Source of the DNA: Alphaproteobacteria bacterium UBA2784 | GTDB lineage: Bacteria; Pseudomonadota; Alphaproteobacteria; Micropepsales; Micropepsaceae | Reading direction: 5' to 3' | Length of the DNA: 40,949 nt | Assembly: GCA_002352285.1 (NCBI GenBank) | Contig: DEIC01000112.1 | Coordinates: 1-40,949 of the forward strand | Shown: positions 8,086-15,525 of the stretch, in pieces | How positions within the stretch are numbered: position 1 is the first letter of the stretch | Layout: every line of letters starts with the position of its first letter | Made by a program: the position numbers and the translations under genes | The notes under the pieces: model-generated | The model's database searches: none | Seen by the model: the letters and a program-made list of their open reading frames with translations, nothing else | Told to the model about the DNA's origin: nothing

Positions 8086-8107
8086 TGAATGAAATTCGTT
8101 TTATTCA
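8086..8107. promoter_or_regulatory. Candidate TetR operator, TGAAT-N12-ATTCA
   Basis: 22-bp imperfect palindrome: arms TGAATGAAA and TTTTATTCA around TTCG, 8 of 9 positions paired. It directly abuts the -35 box of the micro-protein promoter. A second site with the same TGAAT-N12-ATTCA geometry is upstream of tetR (8943-8964). TGAATGA-type half-sites are known for the TetR-family FadR of Bacillus; transfer to this regulator is inference. Confidence 0.5.
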
Positions 8108-8171
8108 CTTTTCATCCGAACATGTGATTTGCGAACAATTTCTTGCTAATAGACTGATATAAATGAATGAT

Positions 8172-8822
8172 CTAAATTACAGCTGCTTCGTGCGGTTCAT
8201 TGCGACGCTGACTCACTGCCGGCTTCGCCTTTCCTTCCCTAGCGGAAATCCCGTCCAGGATCAGGCCAAGCACCCCATCCAGCTCCCGTTTCAGCCGGTC
8301 CAGCGGCAGGACCGACCAAAGCTGCGGGTAACGGAACTTGAGCGTTGCGCACTGGATCATCTCGGCCGTGAACTCGTAATCGGCAATCGCGAACTCGCCG
8401 CTGGCGACACCCTCTTCGAGCATTTCGCGCATCACCTTGCGCTCGTCGGCAAGCTGCGTATTCACGTGATGCGGGCGCTCCTTCTTGATGAACTGCGCCA
8501 CTTCAAAAATGCGCGGATCGGAATCGAGCATGTGATAGGTGATCTCAAGCTCGGTATGCAGATAGAGCGAGAGCTTTGAACGCGCTGAAAGCCCGGTCTT
8601 TTGCACGATTTCGCGCAGTTTGCCGAGCGTGTCTTCGGCCGCCTCGTCGGCGATCGCCTGTGCAATGTCGATCTTGCCCGGGAAATAGCGATAGAGATTG
8701 CCGGGCGACATATTCAGATCAGCCGCGATCTCGGCCATCGTGGTCTTGGCATAGCCGTAATGCACAAAGCGCTTTTTGGCCGCGAGCAGGATCTGCGAAC
8801 GCATTGTTTCCTTGCACACCAT
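8172..8822 (-). CDS. TetR/AcrR-family transcriptional regulator
   Basis: 216-residue regulator from the preferred ATG at 8822. The N-terminal helix-turn-helix domain is clear: ILLAAKKRFVHYGYAKTTMAE and AADLNMSPGNLYRYFPGK (about residues 11-50), the classical TetR signature. The C-terminal ligand/dimerisation domain is all-helical and diverged, so the effector cannot be read. The frame extends further upstream to a GTG at 9008, but that extension contains the TGAAT-N12-ATTCA palindrome and does not look like protein; an ACGGAG element lies about 13 bases before 8822. Its position upstream of and co-oriented with the two micro-protein genes, plus similar palindromes before both units, suggests it regulates itself and them. 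Confidence 0.88.
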   Translation of the reverse strand: MVCKETMRSQILLAAKKRFVHYGYAKTTMAEIAADLNMSPGNLYRYFPGKIDIAQAIADEAAEDTLGKLREIVQKTGLSARSKLSLYLHTELEITYHMLDSDPRIFEVAQFIKKERPHHVNTQLADERKVMREMLEEGVASGEFAIADYEFTAEMIQCATLKFRYPQLWSVLPLDRLKRELDGVLGLILDGISAREGKAKPAVSQRRNEPHEAAVI

Positions 8823-8942
8823 GGCGCGGGCCTGCTCCGTTACATTTCTTCCCGATGCACCACCTCTTTCCTTTGGGACCGGACCGGTGACGGTTTCGAT
8901 CCCAAGCGGGTGGGCTTGACGCAGGATTGTAACAATCAGGCC

Positions 8943-8964
8943 TGAATAATCAACGAAACATTCA
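8943..8964. promoter_or_regulatory. Second TGAAT-N12-ATTCA palindrome, upstream of tetR
   Basis: TGAAT (8943-8947) and ATTCA (8960-8964) with a 12-base spacer, the same spacing as the site at 8086-8107; the spacer itself is less symmetric. It lies 120-142 bp upstream of the preferred tetR start, a fitting location for autoregulation. Confidence 0.4.
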
Positions 8965-9019
8965 ATTGTCATGGCCGGAAAGTGGTGGCGCCGGGCACCT
9001 TGCCCCACACATTGAGGTT

Positions 9020-9145
9020 ACCGACGCAGAGGGGGCCCCAAGGCCCACATTTTTCACCGGCAGTGACAGGCCATTGCTGGACCGGGCCGCAAGCCCCGGA
9101 TAGAAGAGCGGGCCCTTGGCCTCCGGGCCCACGCATCTCATCGGT
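9020..9145 (+). ncRNA. Candidate structured RNA in the yciI upstream region
   Basis: Gene-free stretch with nested complementarity. Closing stem: ACCGA (9020-9024) with TCGGT (9141-9145), GGGCCC (9033-9038) with GGGCCC (9125-9130), CAAGG (9039-9043) with CCTTG (9114-9118), CCC (9044-9046) with GGG (9110-9112). Inside are two hairpins: CCGGCAGTG/CATTGCTGG (9057-9065/9072-9080, 9 pairs of which two are G-U) and CCGGG/CCCGG (9082-9086/9095-9099). The G-U pairs favour the plus strand as the RNA. A long interrupted stem with a central bubble is reminiscent of 6S RNA, but I see no decisive signature and no poly-U terminator; it may instead be a 5' leader of the YciI-like gene. The rest of 8823-9268 holds only the palindrome at 8943 and a further hairpin around 9187-9227. 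Confidence 0.38.
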
Positions 9146-9268
9146 CGCGGGAAGACGCAGACGAGACGTCGGCAAGGAACAGGGGCATGCGTGATGGCCG
9201 GGCCTGAGCGGGCAGCCCGGGGCGCATATCAGACATCACCCCGCATCAGACTTTGAAAAGGACAGTTC

Positions 9269-9640
9269 ATGCTTTTCGTCCTCAACTGCATCGACAAGGC
9301 CAACACGCTGGAACTGCGCAACAACACGCGCAATGCCCACATCGAATATCTGCGCTCGTCGGGCCAGATGGTGAAGCTGGCCGGCCCCTTCGTGACGCCG
9401 GATGGCCAGCGCATGATCGGCACCATGGTCGTGATCGACGCCATGAATGCCGAGCGCGCCAAGGCCTGGGCCGACAACGAGCCCTATAACAAGGCGGGTC
9501 TGTTCGAGTCGGTCGACATCCGCCCCTGGATCTGGCTGGTCAACAACCCGCAGCAGCGCCGTGCCGCTGCCCAGCGCGCCGCGGCCAACAAGGCCCAGGG
9601 CGGTGGCGGCCAGCGCCGCATGCCGAACAAGGCCGGCTGA
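9269..9640 (+). CDS. YciI-like (COG2350) family protein
   Basis: 123-residue protein with the YciI-like ferredoxin-like fold: RNAHIEYLRSSGQMVKLAGPF (about 20-40), GTMVVIDA and AERAKAWADNEPYNKAGLFESVDIRPW in the usual order, including the conserved His, Asp/Asn and Pro-Tyr positions. Members are small cytoplasmic proteins of uncertain function. The C-terminus carries an extra Arg/Ala/Gly/Gln-rich, basic low-complexity tail from about residue 95, beyond the usual domain, which may bind nucleic acid or be unstructured. An AAGGA ribosome-binding site lies 6 bases before the ATG. A strong terminator follows at 9668. Confidence 0.85.
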   Translation: MLFVLNCIDKANTLELRNNTRNAHIEYLRSSGQMVKLAGPFVTPDGQRMIGTMVVIDAMNAERAKAWADNEPYNKAGLFESVDIRPWIWLVNNPQQRRAAAQRAAANKAQGGGGQRRMPNKAG

Positions 9641-9667
9641 GACGCCGCTCTTTTTTCGAGAATGAAG

Positions 9668-9703
9668 GACGCGTATGGAATCCCCATACGCGTCTTTTCT
9701 TTT
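9668..9703 (+). terminator. Rho-independent terminator
   Basis: Perfect 11-bp stem GACGCGTATGG / CCATACGCGTC with a 5-base loop, followed directly by TTTTCTTTT. It lies 27 bp after the YciI-like stop and separates that transcript from the EVE-domain gene. One of the clearest terminators in the window. Confidence 0.9.
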
Positions 9704-9723
9704 GAACGAGGGAGATTGCCGGG

Positions 9724-10146
9724 ATGGCCTTCTGGCTCCTGAAATCAGAACCGGAAACTTTCTCGTGGGCCGATCAACTGGCGCGCGGCAAGGCAGGCGA
9801 GCCATGGACGGGCGTGCGCAATCATCAGGCCAAACTCAATCTGATGCGCATGAAAAAGGGCGACCACGCCTTTTTCTATCACTCGGTTGAGGAAAAACAG
9901 GTCGTCGGCATTGTCGAGGTGATCCGCGAAGCCTTTCCCGATCCGACGGCAGAGCAAGGCGCGCCCTGGGTTGCCGTGCAGGTGGCAGCGCGCATCGCGC
10001 TGAAAAATCCCGTGACGCTTGAAGCCATAAAAAAGGAGCCTGCGCTGAAAGAGATGATGCTGGTGAAACACACCCGCCTCTCCGTGCAACCGGTCAGCGA
10101 CGCCGAATGGGCGCATGTCTGCCGCATGGGCGGCGTGGAGAGGTGA
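9724..10146 (+). CDS. EVE-domain protein
   Basis: 140-residue single-domain EVE protein (PUA-like fold, related to thymocyte nuclear protein 1). The N-terminal WLLKSEPETFSWADQ, then WTGVRNHQAKLNLMRMKKGD, FFYHSVEEKQVVGIVEV and the C-terminal LVKHTRLSVQPVSDAEW blocks are characteristic. EVE domains bind modified bases in DNA or RNA; free-standing bacterial forms are thought to recognise modified nucleotides, but the ligand is not fixed here. A GAGGGAG ribosome-binding site lies about 10 bases upstream. It follows the YciI-like gene as in other alphaproteobacteria but is transcriptionally separated by the terminator at 9668. Confidence 0.93.
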   Translation: MAFWLLKSEPETFSWADQLARGKAGEPWTGVRNHQAKLNLMRMKKGDHAFFYHSVEEKQVVGIVEVIREAFPDPTAEQGAPWVAVQVAARIALKNPVTLEAIKKEPALKEMMLVKHTRLSVQPVSDAEWAHVCRMGGVER

Positions 10147-10162
10147 TGGGAGAAATCTGAGG

Positions 10163-10303
10163 ACCTCCTTCCGCCTCCTCCGCCTTCGCGGGGGAGGCAC
10201 GTTTGCGCTTGCAAACGGGTGGGGGTATCCGGCGGAAAACACAAGCCCCCACCCAGATCGCAAGCGCGATCTGACCTCCCCCGCAACAAGTTGCGGAGAA
10301 GGT
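10163..10303. repeat. Nested palindromic intergenic element
   Basis: Between the EVE gene and the Rieske gene. Outer arms GCGGGGGAGG (10188-10197) and CCTCCCCCGC (10275-10284) enclose three consecutive inverted repeats: CGTTTGC/GCAAACG (10200-10217), GGGTGGGGG/CCCCCACCC (10217-10254) and AGATCGC/GCGATCT (10255-10272). Small hairpins CCGC-CTTC-GCGG and CGCAAC-AA-GTTGCG lie at the flanks. Almost every base is in a stem. The CCTCCCCCGC and GGGTGGGGG blocks resemble dispersed palindromic elements common in alphaproteobacterial intergenic regions. Whether it is multicopy in this genome cannot be seen from one window. Confidence 0.65.
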
Positions 10304-10370
10304 GGAAGAGAGATGCGTGAATCCGATAGCCTCCGGTGGGGGACGCAGAATAAAGGGAAACACATTCGCC

Positions 10371-10712
10371 GTGACCACCCAGCCATCCTTCCTCTGCCAC
10401 GCGACATCGCTGAGGGAAGGCCAAGCGCTGAGCGTGGTCGTCGAGGTTTCCGGCGCGCGCCACGACATTCTGATCGTCAACCGCAACGGCGCCATCTACG
10501 CTTATGTGAATGCGTGCCCGCATCAGCACACGCCGCTTGAGACCTTTCCGGGGAAATTCTTCGATGCCGAAGGAAATCTTCTCGTCTGCTCGACACATGG
10601 CGCGCGCTTTGACCCGGAAAGCGGCCTGTGCGTCTCCGGCCCGTGCGAAGGCAAGTCGCTCACGAAAATCAGTCTGACGGAAAGGGATGGCGGGCTTTAC
10701 GCGCGCCTCTGA
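10371..10712 (+). CDS. Rieske [2Fe-2S] ferredoxin-like protein
   Basis: 113-residue soluble Rieske protein. The cluster ligands are complete: CPH (Cys49, His51) and CSTH (Cys73, His76), separated by 21 residues, with the following GARFDPESGLCVSGPC loop typical of Rieske ferredoxins. There is no membrane segment or oxygenase catalytic domain, so it is probably an electron carrier for an oxygenase or other redox partner not encoded nearby. Start: GTG at 10371 with an AAAGGGAAA purine stretch upstream; the frame is open to a GTG at 10302, inside the flank of the palindromic element, which I consider unlikely. The stop codon is immediately followed by the stop of the convergent creatininase-family gene. 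Confidence 0.85.
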   Translation: MTTQPSFLCHATSLREGQALSVVVEVSGARHDILIVNRNGAIYAYVNACPHQHTPLETFPGKFFDAEGNLLVCSTHGARFDPESGLCVSGPCEGKSLTKISLTERDGGLYARL

Positions 10713-11462
10713 TTATTCCGCGGCAAGGAAGCCTTTATAATCCTCGATCAGCGCCTTGGCGGCCGCTTCAACGATGCGCCTGCCGTGCTCGGGCGTTGCC
10801 TGCGACGGATCAGAGCCGATGCGGCCATCGGGAAAGCGGCGGCGATAATCATCCGCATCCAGAATGGGGCCGGTCGGCGCGATCTTCGGGCTCATCGCGA
10901 CATTCTTCTGCGCATCCGGGTAGGCGTAATAGGTGACAGAGACTTCCGACGCGGTGGCGTGGCTGCCCTCGCCTACCGGAAAGATCGAAGCGCAGAGCGA
11001 GCCGATGCCCGGCAATTCCCACCAATTGCGCATTTGCAGGCGCAACGGCTTGGTGTTTGCGCCCGCGCGGCGATAGGACCAGTCGGCATAGATTTCCGAA
11101 AACGCTGCTGTGATCGTCGCCGTGTTGCCGCCATGGCCGTTGAACCAGTAGATGCGCTCAAAGCCGTGACGCGCAAGGCTCATCGACCAGTCATAGAGGG
11201 CGGCGATCATCGTCGAGGGGCGAAGCGAGATCGTGCCCGAAAACCCCAGATGATGCTGCGCCTGGCCGACATTGAAGGTGGGCCCGATCAGGATGCCGGA
11301 CTGATCACCCGCATGCCTGGCAATGACTTCCGGGCAGATCGCATCCGTGCCCAAAAGCCCGTTGGGCCCGTGCTGCTCGGTCGAGCCGATCGGCACGATG
11401 ATGCCCTTTGATCCCTTGAGATAGGTATCAATCTCCTGCCACGACGCCTGATGAAGTTGCAT
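10713..11462 (-). CDS. Creatininase-family amidohydrolase
   Basis: 249-residue creatininase/MftE-type protein. The metal-site motifs are intact: STEQHGP (Glu29, His31), LLGTD (Asp40), WFNGHGGNTAT and GEGSHATASEVS, giving the two-metal centre of the family. Family members hydrolyse cyclic or linear amides such as creatinine or N-formyl amides, or process mycofactocin precursor peptides; no mycofactocin genes are present, so the substrate is open. Length is normal. It is divergent from the CoA-transferase gene (91-bp gap to the ATG at 11554) and its stop abuts the Rieske stop with no gap. Confidence 0.88.
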   Translation of the reverse strand: MQLHQASWQEIDTYLKGSKGIIVPIGSTEQHGPNGLLGTDAICPEVIARHAGDQSGILIGPTFNVGQAQHHLGFSGTISLRPSTMIAALYDWSMSLARHGFERIYWFNGHGGNTATITAAFSEIYADWSYRRAGANTKPLRLQMRNWWELPGIGSLCASIFPVGEGSHATASEVSVTYYAYPDAQKNVAMSPKIAPTGPILDADDYRRRFPDGRIGSDPSQATPEHGRRIVEAAAKALIEDYKGFLAAE

Positions 11463-11553
11463 GGGGTGTCCTTGCGATAGGTGTGGCGATGTTCTGGCAC
11501 CCGCGTTCGGTGATGTCTAGACTTTGGGCTTCGGCAATCCGGAGACTCATTCG

Positions 11554-12732
11554 ATGTCCCATCCCAAGGCATCCACCCACGCCCAACCCCGCGGCCCGCT
11601 TGCCGGCGTCACCATCATCGATCTTACCCAGTTCGTGCTTGGCCCCTACGCCACGCAGACGCTGGGCGATCTGGGCGCCGATGTCATCAAGGTGGAAGAG
11701 CCGCTGGGCGACCGTCAGCGCCGCAACGGCAAATCACCGGCGGGCGATGACATGGGGCCGCTGTTCATGGCGCTGAACCGCAACAAGCGCTCGGTAGCGA
11801 TTGATTTGAAGACACTGCCGGGCCAGCGCGCGCTGTCGCGCCTCATCAAAAAGGGCGACGTTTTCATCCACAACATGCGGCCCGAGGCGATCAGGCGCCT
11901 CGGATTTTCTTACGACGCCGTCAAAGCCATTCACCCCGACATCATCTATGTCGAGGCAGTGGGCTATGCCTCCAACGGCCCCTATGCCGGGCGTCAGGCC
12001 TTTGATGATCTCATTCAGGCGGCATCAGGCGTTACCGCGTTGCTGCCGCTCTATGACGGCAATCCTGAATTGCGCCCGCTGCCCTCGCTGGTCGCCGATA
12101 AAACCTGCGGCCTCTTTGCGGCAATTGCAACGCTTGCAGCTTTGCATCATCGCCAGCGCACGGGCGAAGGCCAGTTTGTGGAAGTGCCGATGCTGGAAAC
12201 ATTCACCGGCTTTGCCATGGCCGAACATTTGTGGGGCCAGACCTTCATTCCGGCCGCTGGAAAGTTCGGCCACCCCACCACGATCACGCCGCACCGCAAG
12301 CCCTATCGAACGAAGGATGGCCATCTTGCCGTGCTGCCCGCCAGTCAGGAGCAATCCAACCGCTTTCTCGAACTGGGCGGCATTGCGGACCCGTATGAAA
12401 GCGAACGCTTCAAGGCCGCCAAAGACGGCAAGGAGCGCGTCGCCATCTATTACGCCATGATGCAGGAGGCGGCTTTGACGCGCACAACCGAAGAATGGAT
12501 GGCGGTGTGCGCCGAGCACCACATTCCGGTGATGCGTGCGAACGAACTCTCAACGCTCTTTGCCGATCCGCATCTGGCCGCCACCGGCTTTTTCGAAACG
12601 CGCACGCTGGCCGACGGCACACAATGGCGCGCGATGCAGCCGGGCATCCGCTTTGAACGAACGCCCGCCGCCATCACCCGCAATCCCCCGCGCGTGGGCG
12701 AACACAATGGCGAGTTGCTGGGAGAGGAGTAG
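11554..12732 (+). CDS. Family III CoA-transferase (CaiB/BaiF)
   Basis: 392-residue family III acyl-CoA:carboxylate CoA-transferase. Typical blocks are GVTIIDLTQFVLGPYATQTL near the N-terminus, GADVIKVEEP, MALNRNKRSVAIDLK, FIHNMRPEAIRRLG and GPYAGRQAFDDLIQAASG containing the active-site Asp region. These intertwined dimers transfer CoA between organic acids (formyl, carnitine, bile acid, succinyl and similar); the acyl substrate cannot be read. The ATG at 11554 has GGAG about 9 bases upstream; a start at 11524 is open but lacks family similarity. It precedes acetyl-CoA synthetase, which fits short-chain acyl-CoA metabolism. Confidence 0.9.
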   Translation: MSHPKASTHAQPRGPLAGVTIIDLTQFVLGPYATQTLGDLGADVIKVEEPLGDRQRRNGKSPAGDDMGPLFMALNRNKRSVAIDLKTLPGQRALSRLIKKGDVFIHNMRPEAIRRLGFSYDAVKAIHPDIIYVEAVGYASNGPYAGRQAFDDLIQAASGVTALLPLYDGNPELRPLPSLVADKTCGLFAAIATLAALHHRQRTGEGQFVEVPMLETFTGFAMAEHLWGQTFIPAAGKFGHPTTITPHRKPYRTKDGHLAVLPASQEQSNRFLELGGIADPYESERFKAAKDGKERVAIYYAMMQEAALTRTTEEWMAVCAEHHIPVMRANELSTLFADPHLAATGFFETRTLADGTQWRAMQPGIRFERTPAAITRNPPRVGEHNGELLGEE

Positions 12733-12751
12733 ACGCCAAGGCCACCCCCGC

Positions 12752-12779
12752 TTGCGCGCGCGTCGTTCCCCCGCATAAT
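12752..12779 (+). promoter_or_regulatory. Putative promoter of acetyl-CoA synthetase
   Basis: TTGCGC (12752-12757) and CATAAT (12774-12779) separated by 16 bp, 35 bp before the acs start codon, in the gap after the CoA-transferase gene. The -10 matches 5 of 6 consensus bases. Confidence 0.45.
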
Positions 12780-12814
12780 CGCGCCCGAACCTCCTTTCGC
12801 CGCCGGATTACGCC

Positions 12815-14749
<1,935 letters not shown>

Positions 14750-14755
14750 TCCCGC

Positions 14756-15175
14756 TCATTCACTCCAGGGATTGATGGTCTCTACTTCTGTCATTTCGAA
14801 GTCGCTGACATTGCGGGTTATCACCGCAAGGCCGTTCAGAAGCGCTGTGGCGGCAATCAGGCCATCTGCGGCACCAAGCTGGCGGCCGCGCCTTTGCGCT
14901 TGCGCCGTAATCTCGCCCCAGCGATGGGCAATCTGGGCAGTGACCGGAAGGATTCGGGCAGCATAGTCATTCTCAAGTTCGGCGAGAAACCTTGTGAGTT
15001 TCAGCCGCTTGGGACCGTGGGGCAGTTCCGCAATGCCACGCGCAACTTCGCCAACACAAATGACACTGACAAACAGCGATTCCGGATCAAACGCCGAAAC
15101 GGCATGCCGCACCTTTGAACTGCCGCGTTCGTGCCACAGCTCGCGCAACACGTTGGTGTCGAGGAGCGCCCTCAA
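14756..15175 (-). CDS. PIN-domain toxin (VapC-type)
   Basis: 139-residue PIN-domain ribonuclease. The acidic active-site residues are in place: Asp6 in LLDTNV, Glu43 in VGEVARG, Asp104 in GAADGLIAAT and Asp125 in RNVSDF. VapC toxins cleave specific tRNAs or rRNA and stall translation when freed from their antitoxin. The start overlaps the stop of the upstream antitoxin gene by 4 bp (15172-15175), as usual for coupled toxin-antitoxin pairs. All catalytic residues are intact, so the toxin looks functional. The C-terminus (TEVETINPWSE) is typical of the FitB-like subgroup. Confidence 0.92.
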   Translation of the reverse strand: MRALLDTNVLRELWHERGSSKVRHAVSAFDPESLFVSVICVGEVARGIAELPHGPKRLKLTRFLAELENDYAARILPVTAQIAHRWGEITAQAQRRGRQLGAADGLIAATALLNGLAVITRNVSDFEMTEVETINPWSE

Positions 15176-15417
15176 AACCTGACCTTCCGCATTGGCGACT
15201 TGTCACGCTCCAGATTGACGCCATCGAACGAGGGCGCCGAAAGGAGAAACTCAATGAAGTTCTTCTTTTTCGACTTGCGCGCCAGTTCGTCAAACTCGCG
15301 CGCCGAAACAACGACAACAGCCTCGCCGCGCCGTGTGATGCGCTGAGGTCCCTTCTCAAGCGCAAGCCGCACGACTTCGCTGAGTTTGTTTTTTGCGTCT
15401 GCCAATTGCCAGGTCAT
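15172..15417 (-). CDS. Phd/YefM-type antitoxin
   Basis: 81-residue antitoxin. The N-terminal MTWQLADAKNKLSEVVRLAL and ITRRGEAVVVVSAREFDEL blocks are the Phd/YefM DNA-binding and dimerisation fold; the basic/aromatic C-terminal tail should wrap the PIN toxin encoded by the overlapping next gene. Pairing Phd-type antitoxins with VapC toxins is common in alphaproteobacteria. There is no Shine-Dalgarno sequence before the ATG, and the predicted -10 box ends only 6 bases upstream, so the mRNA is probably leaderless. The promoter contains direct AATCTAG repeats, a likely operator for autorepression by the complex. Confidence 0.9.
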   Translation of the reverse strand: MTWQLADAKNKLSEVVRLALEKGPQRITRRGEAVVVVSAREFDELARKSKKKNFIEFLLSAPSFDGVNLERDKSPMRKVRF

Positions 15418-15423
15418 GGGAAA

Positions 15424-15452
15424 AATCTAGACAATCTAGCCAGAAAAGGCAA
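15424..15452 (-). promoter_or_regulatory. Promoter and overlapping operator of the toxin-antitoxin pair
   Basis: Minus-strand -35 TTGCCT (15447-15452) and -10 TAGATT (15424-15429) with a 17-bp spacer. Two direct copies of AATCTAG (plus strand, 15424-15430 and 15433-15439) with 9-bp periodicity cover the -10. The expected transcription start falls at or next to the A of the antitoxin ATG (15417). Confidence 0.55.
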
Positions 15453-15504
15453 GAGAAATCCCCCACCCCGCCTTGCTCTTGCCACCATCTCCGGGCGAGA
15501 TTTG

Positions 15505-15518
15505 CCCCCTGATGGGGG
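15505..15518 (+). promoter_or_regulatory. Hairpin covering the ribosome-binding site
   Basis: CCCCC-TGAT-GGGGG hairpin whose 3' arm is the GGGGGAA sequence that would serve as Shine-Dalgarno for the GTG start at 15526. If formed, it would hide the ribosome-binding site. A regulatory role is inferred only from the layout. Confidence 0.35.
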
Positions 15519-15525
15519 AAGTATC

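Noticed and set aside
8823..9008. N-terminal extension of TetR to a GTG at 9008
   Set aside because: The extension precedes the normal TetR helix-turn-helix start and contains the TGAAT-N12-ATTCA palindrome; an ATG at 8822 gives the usual family length.
8982..9194. 70-codon plus-strand frame beyond tetR
   Set aside because: Its Pro/Arg/Gly-rich translation looks non-coding and the same bases are explained better by RNA-like base pairing.
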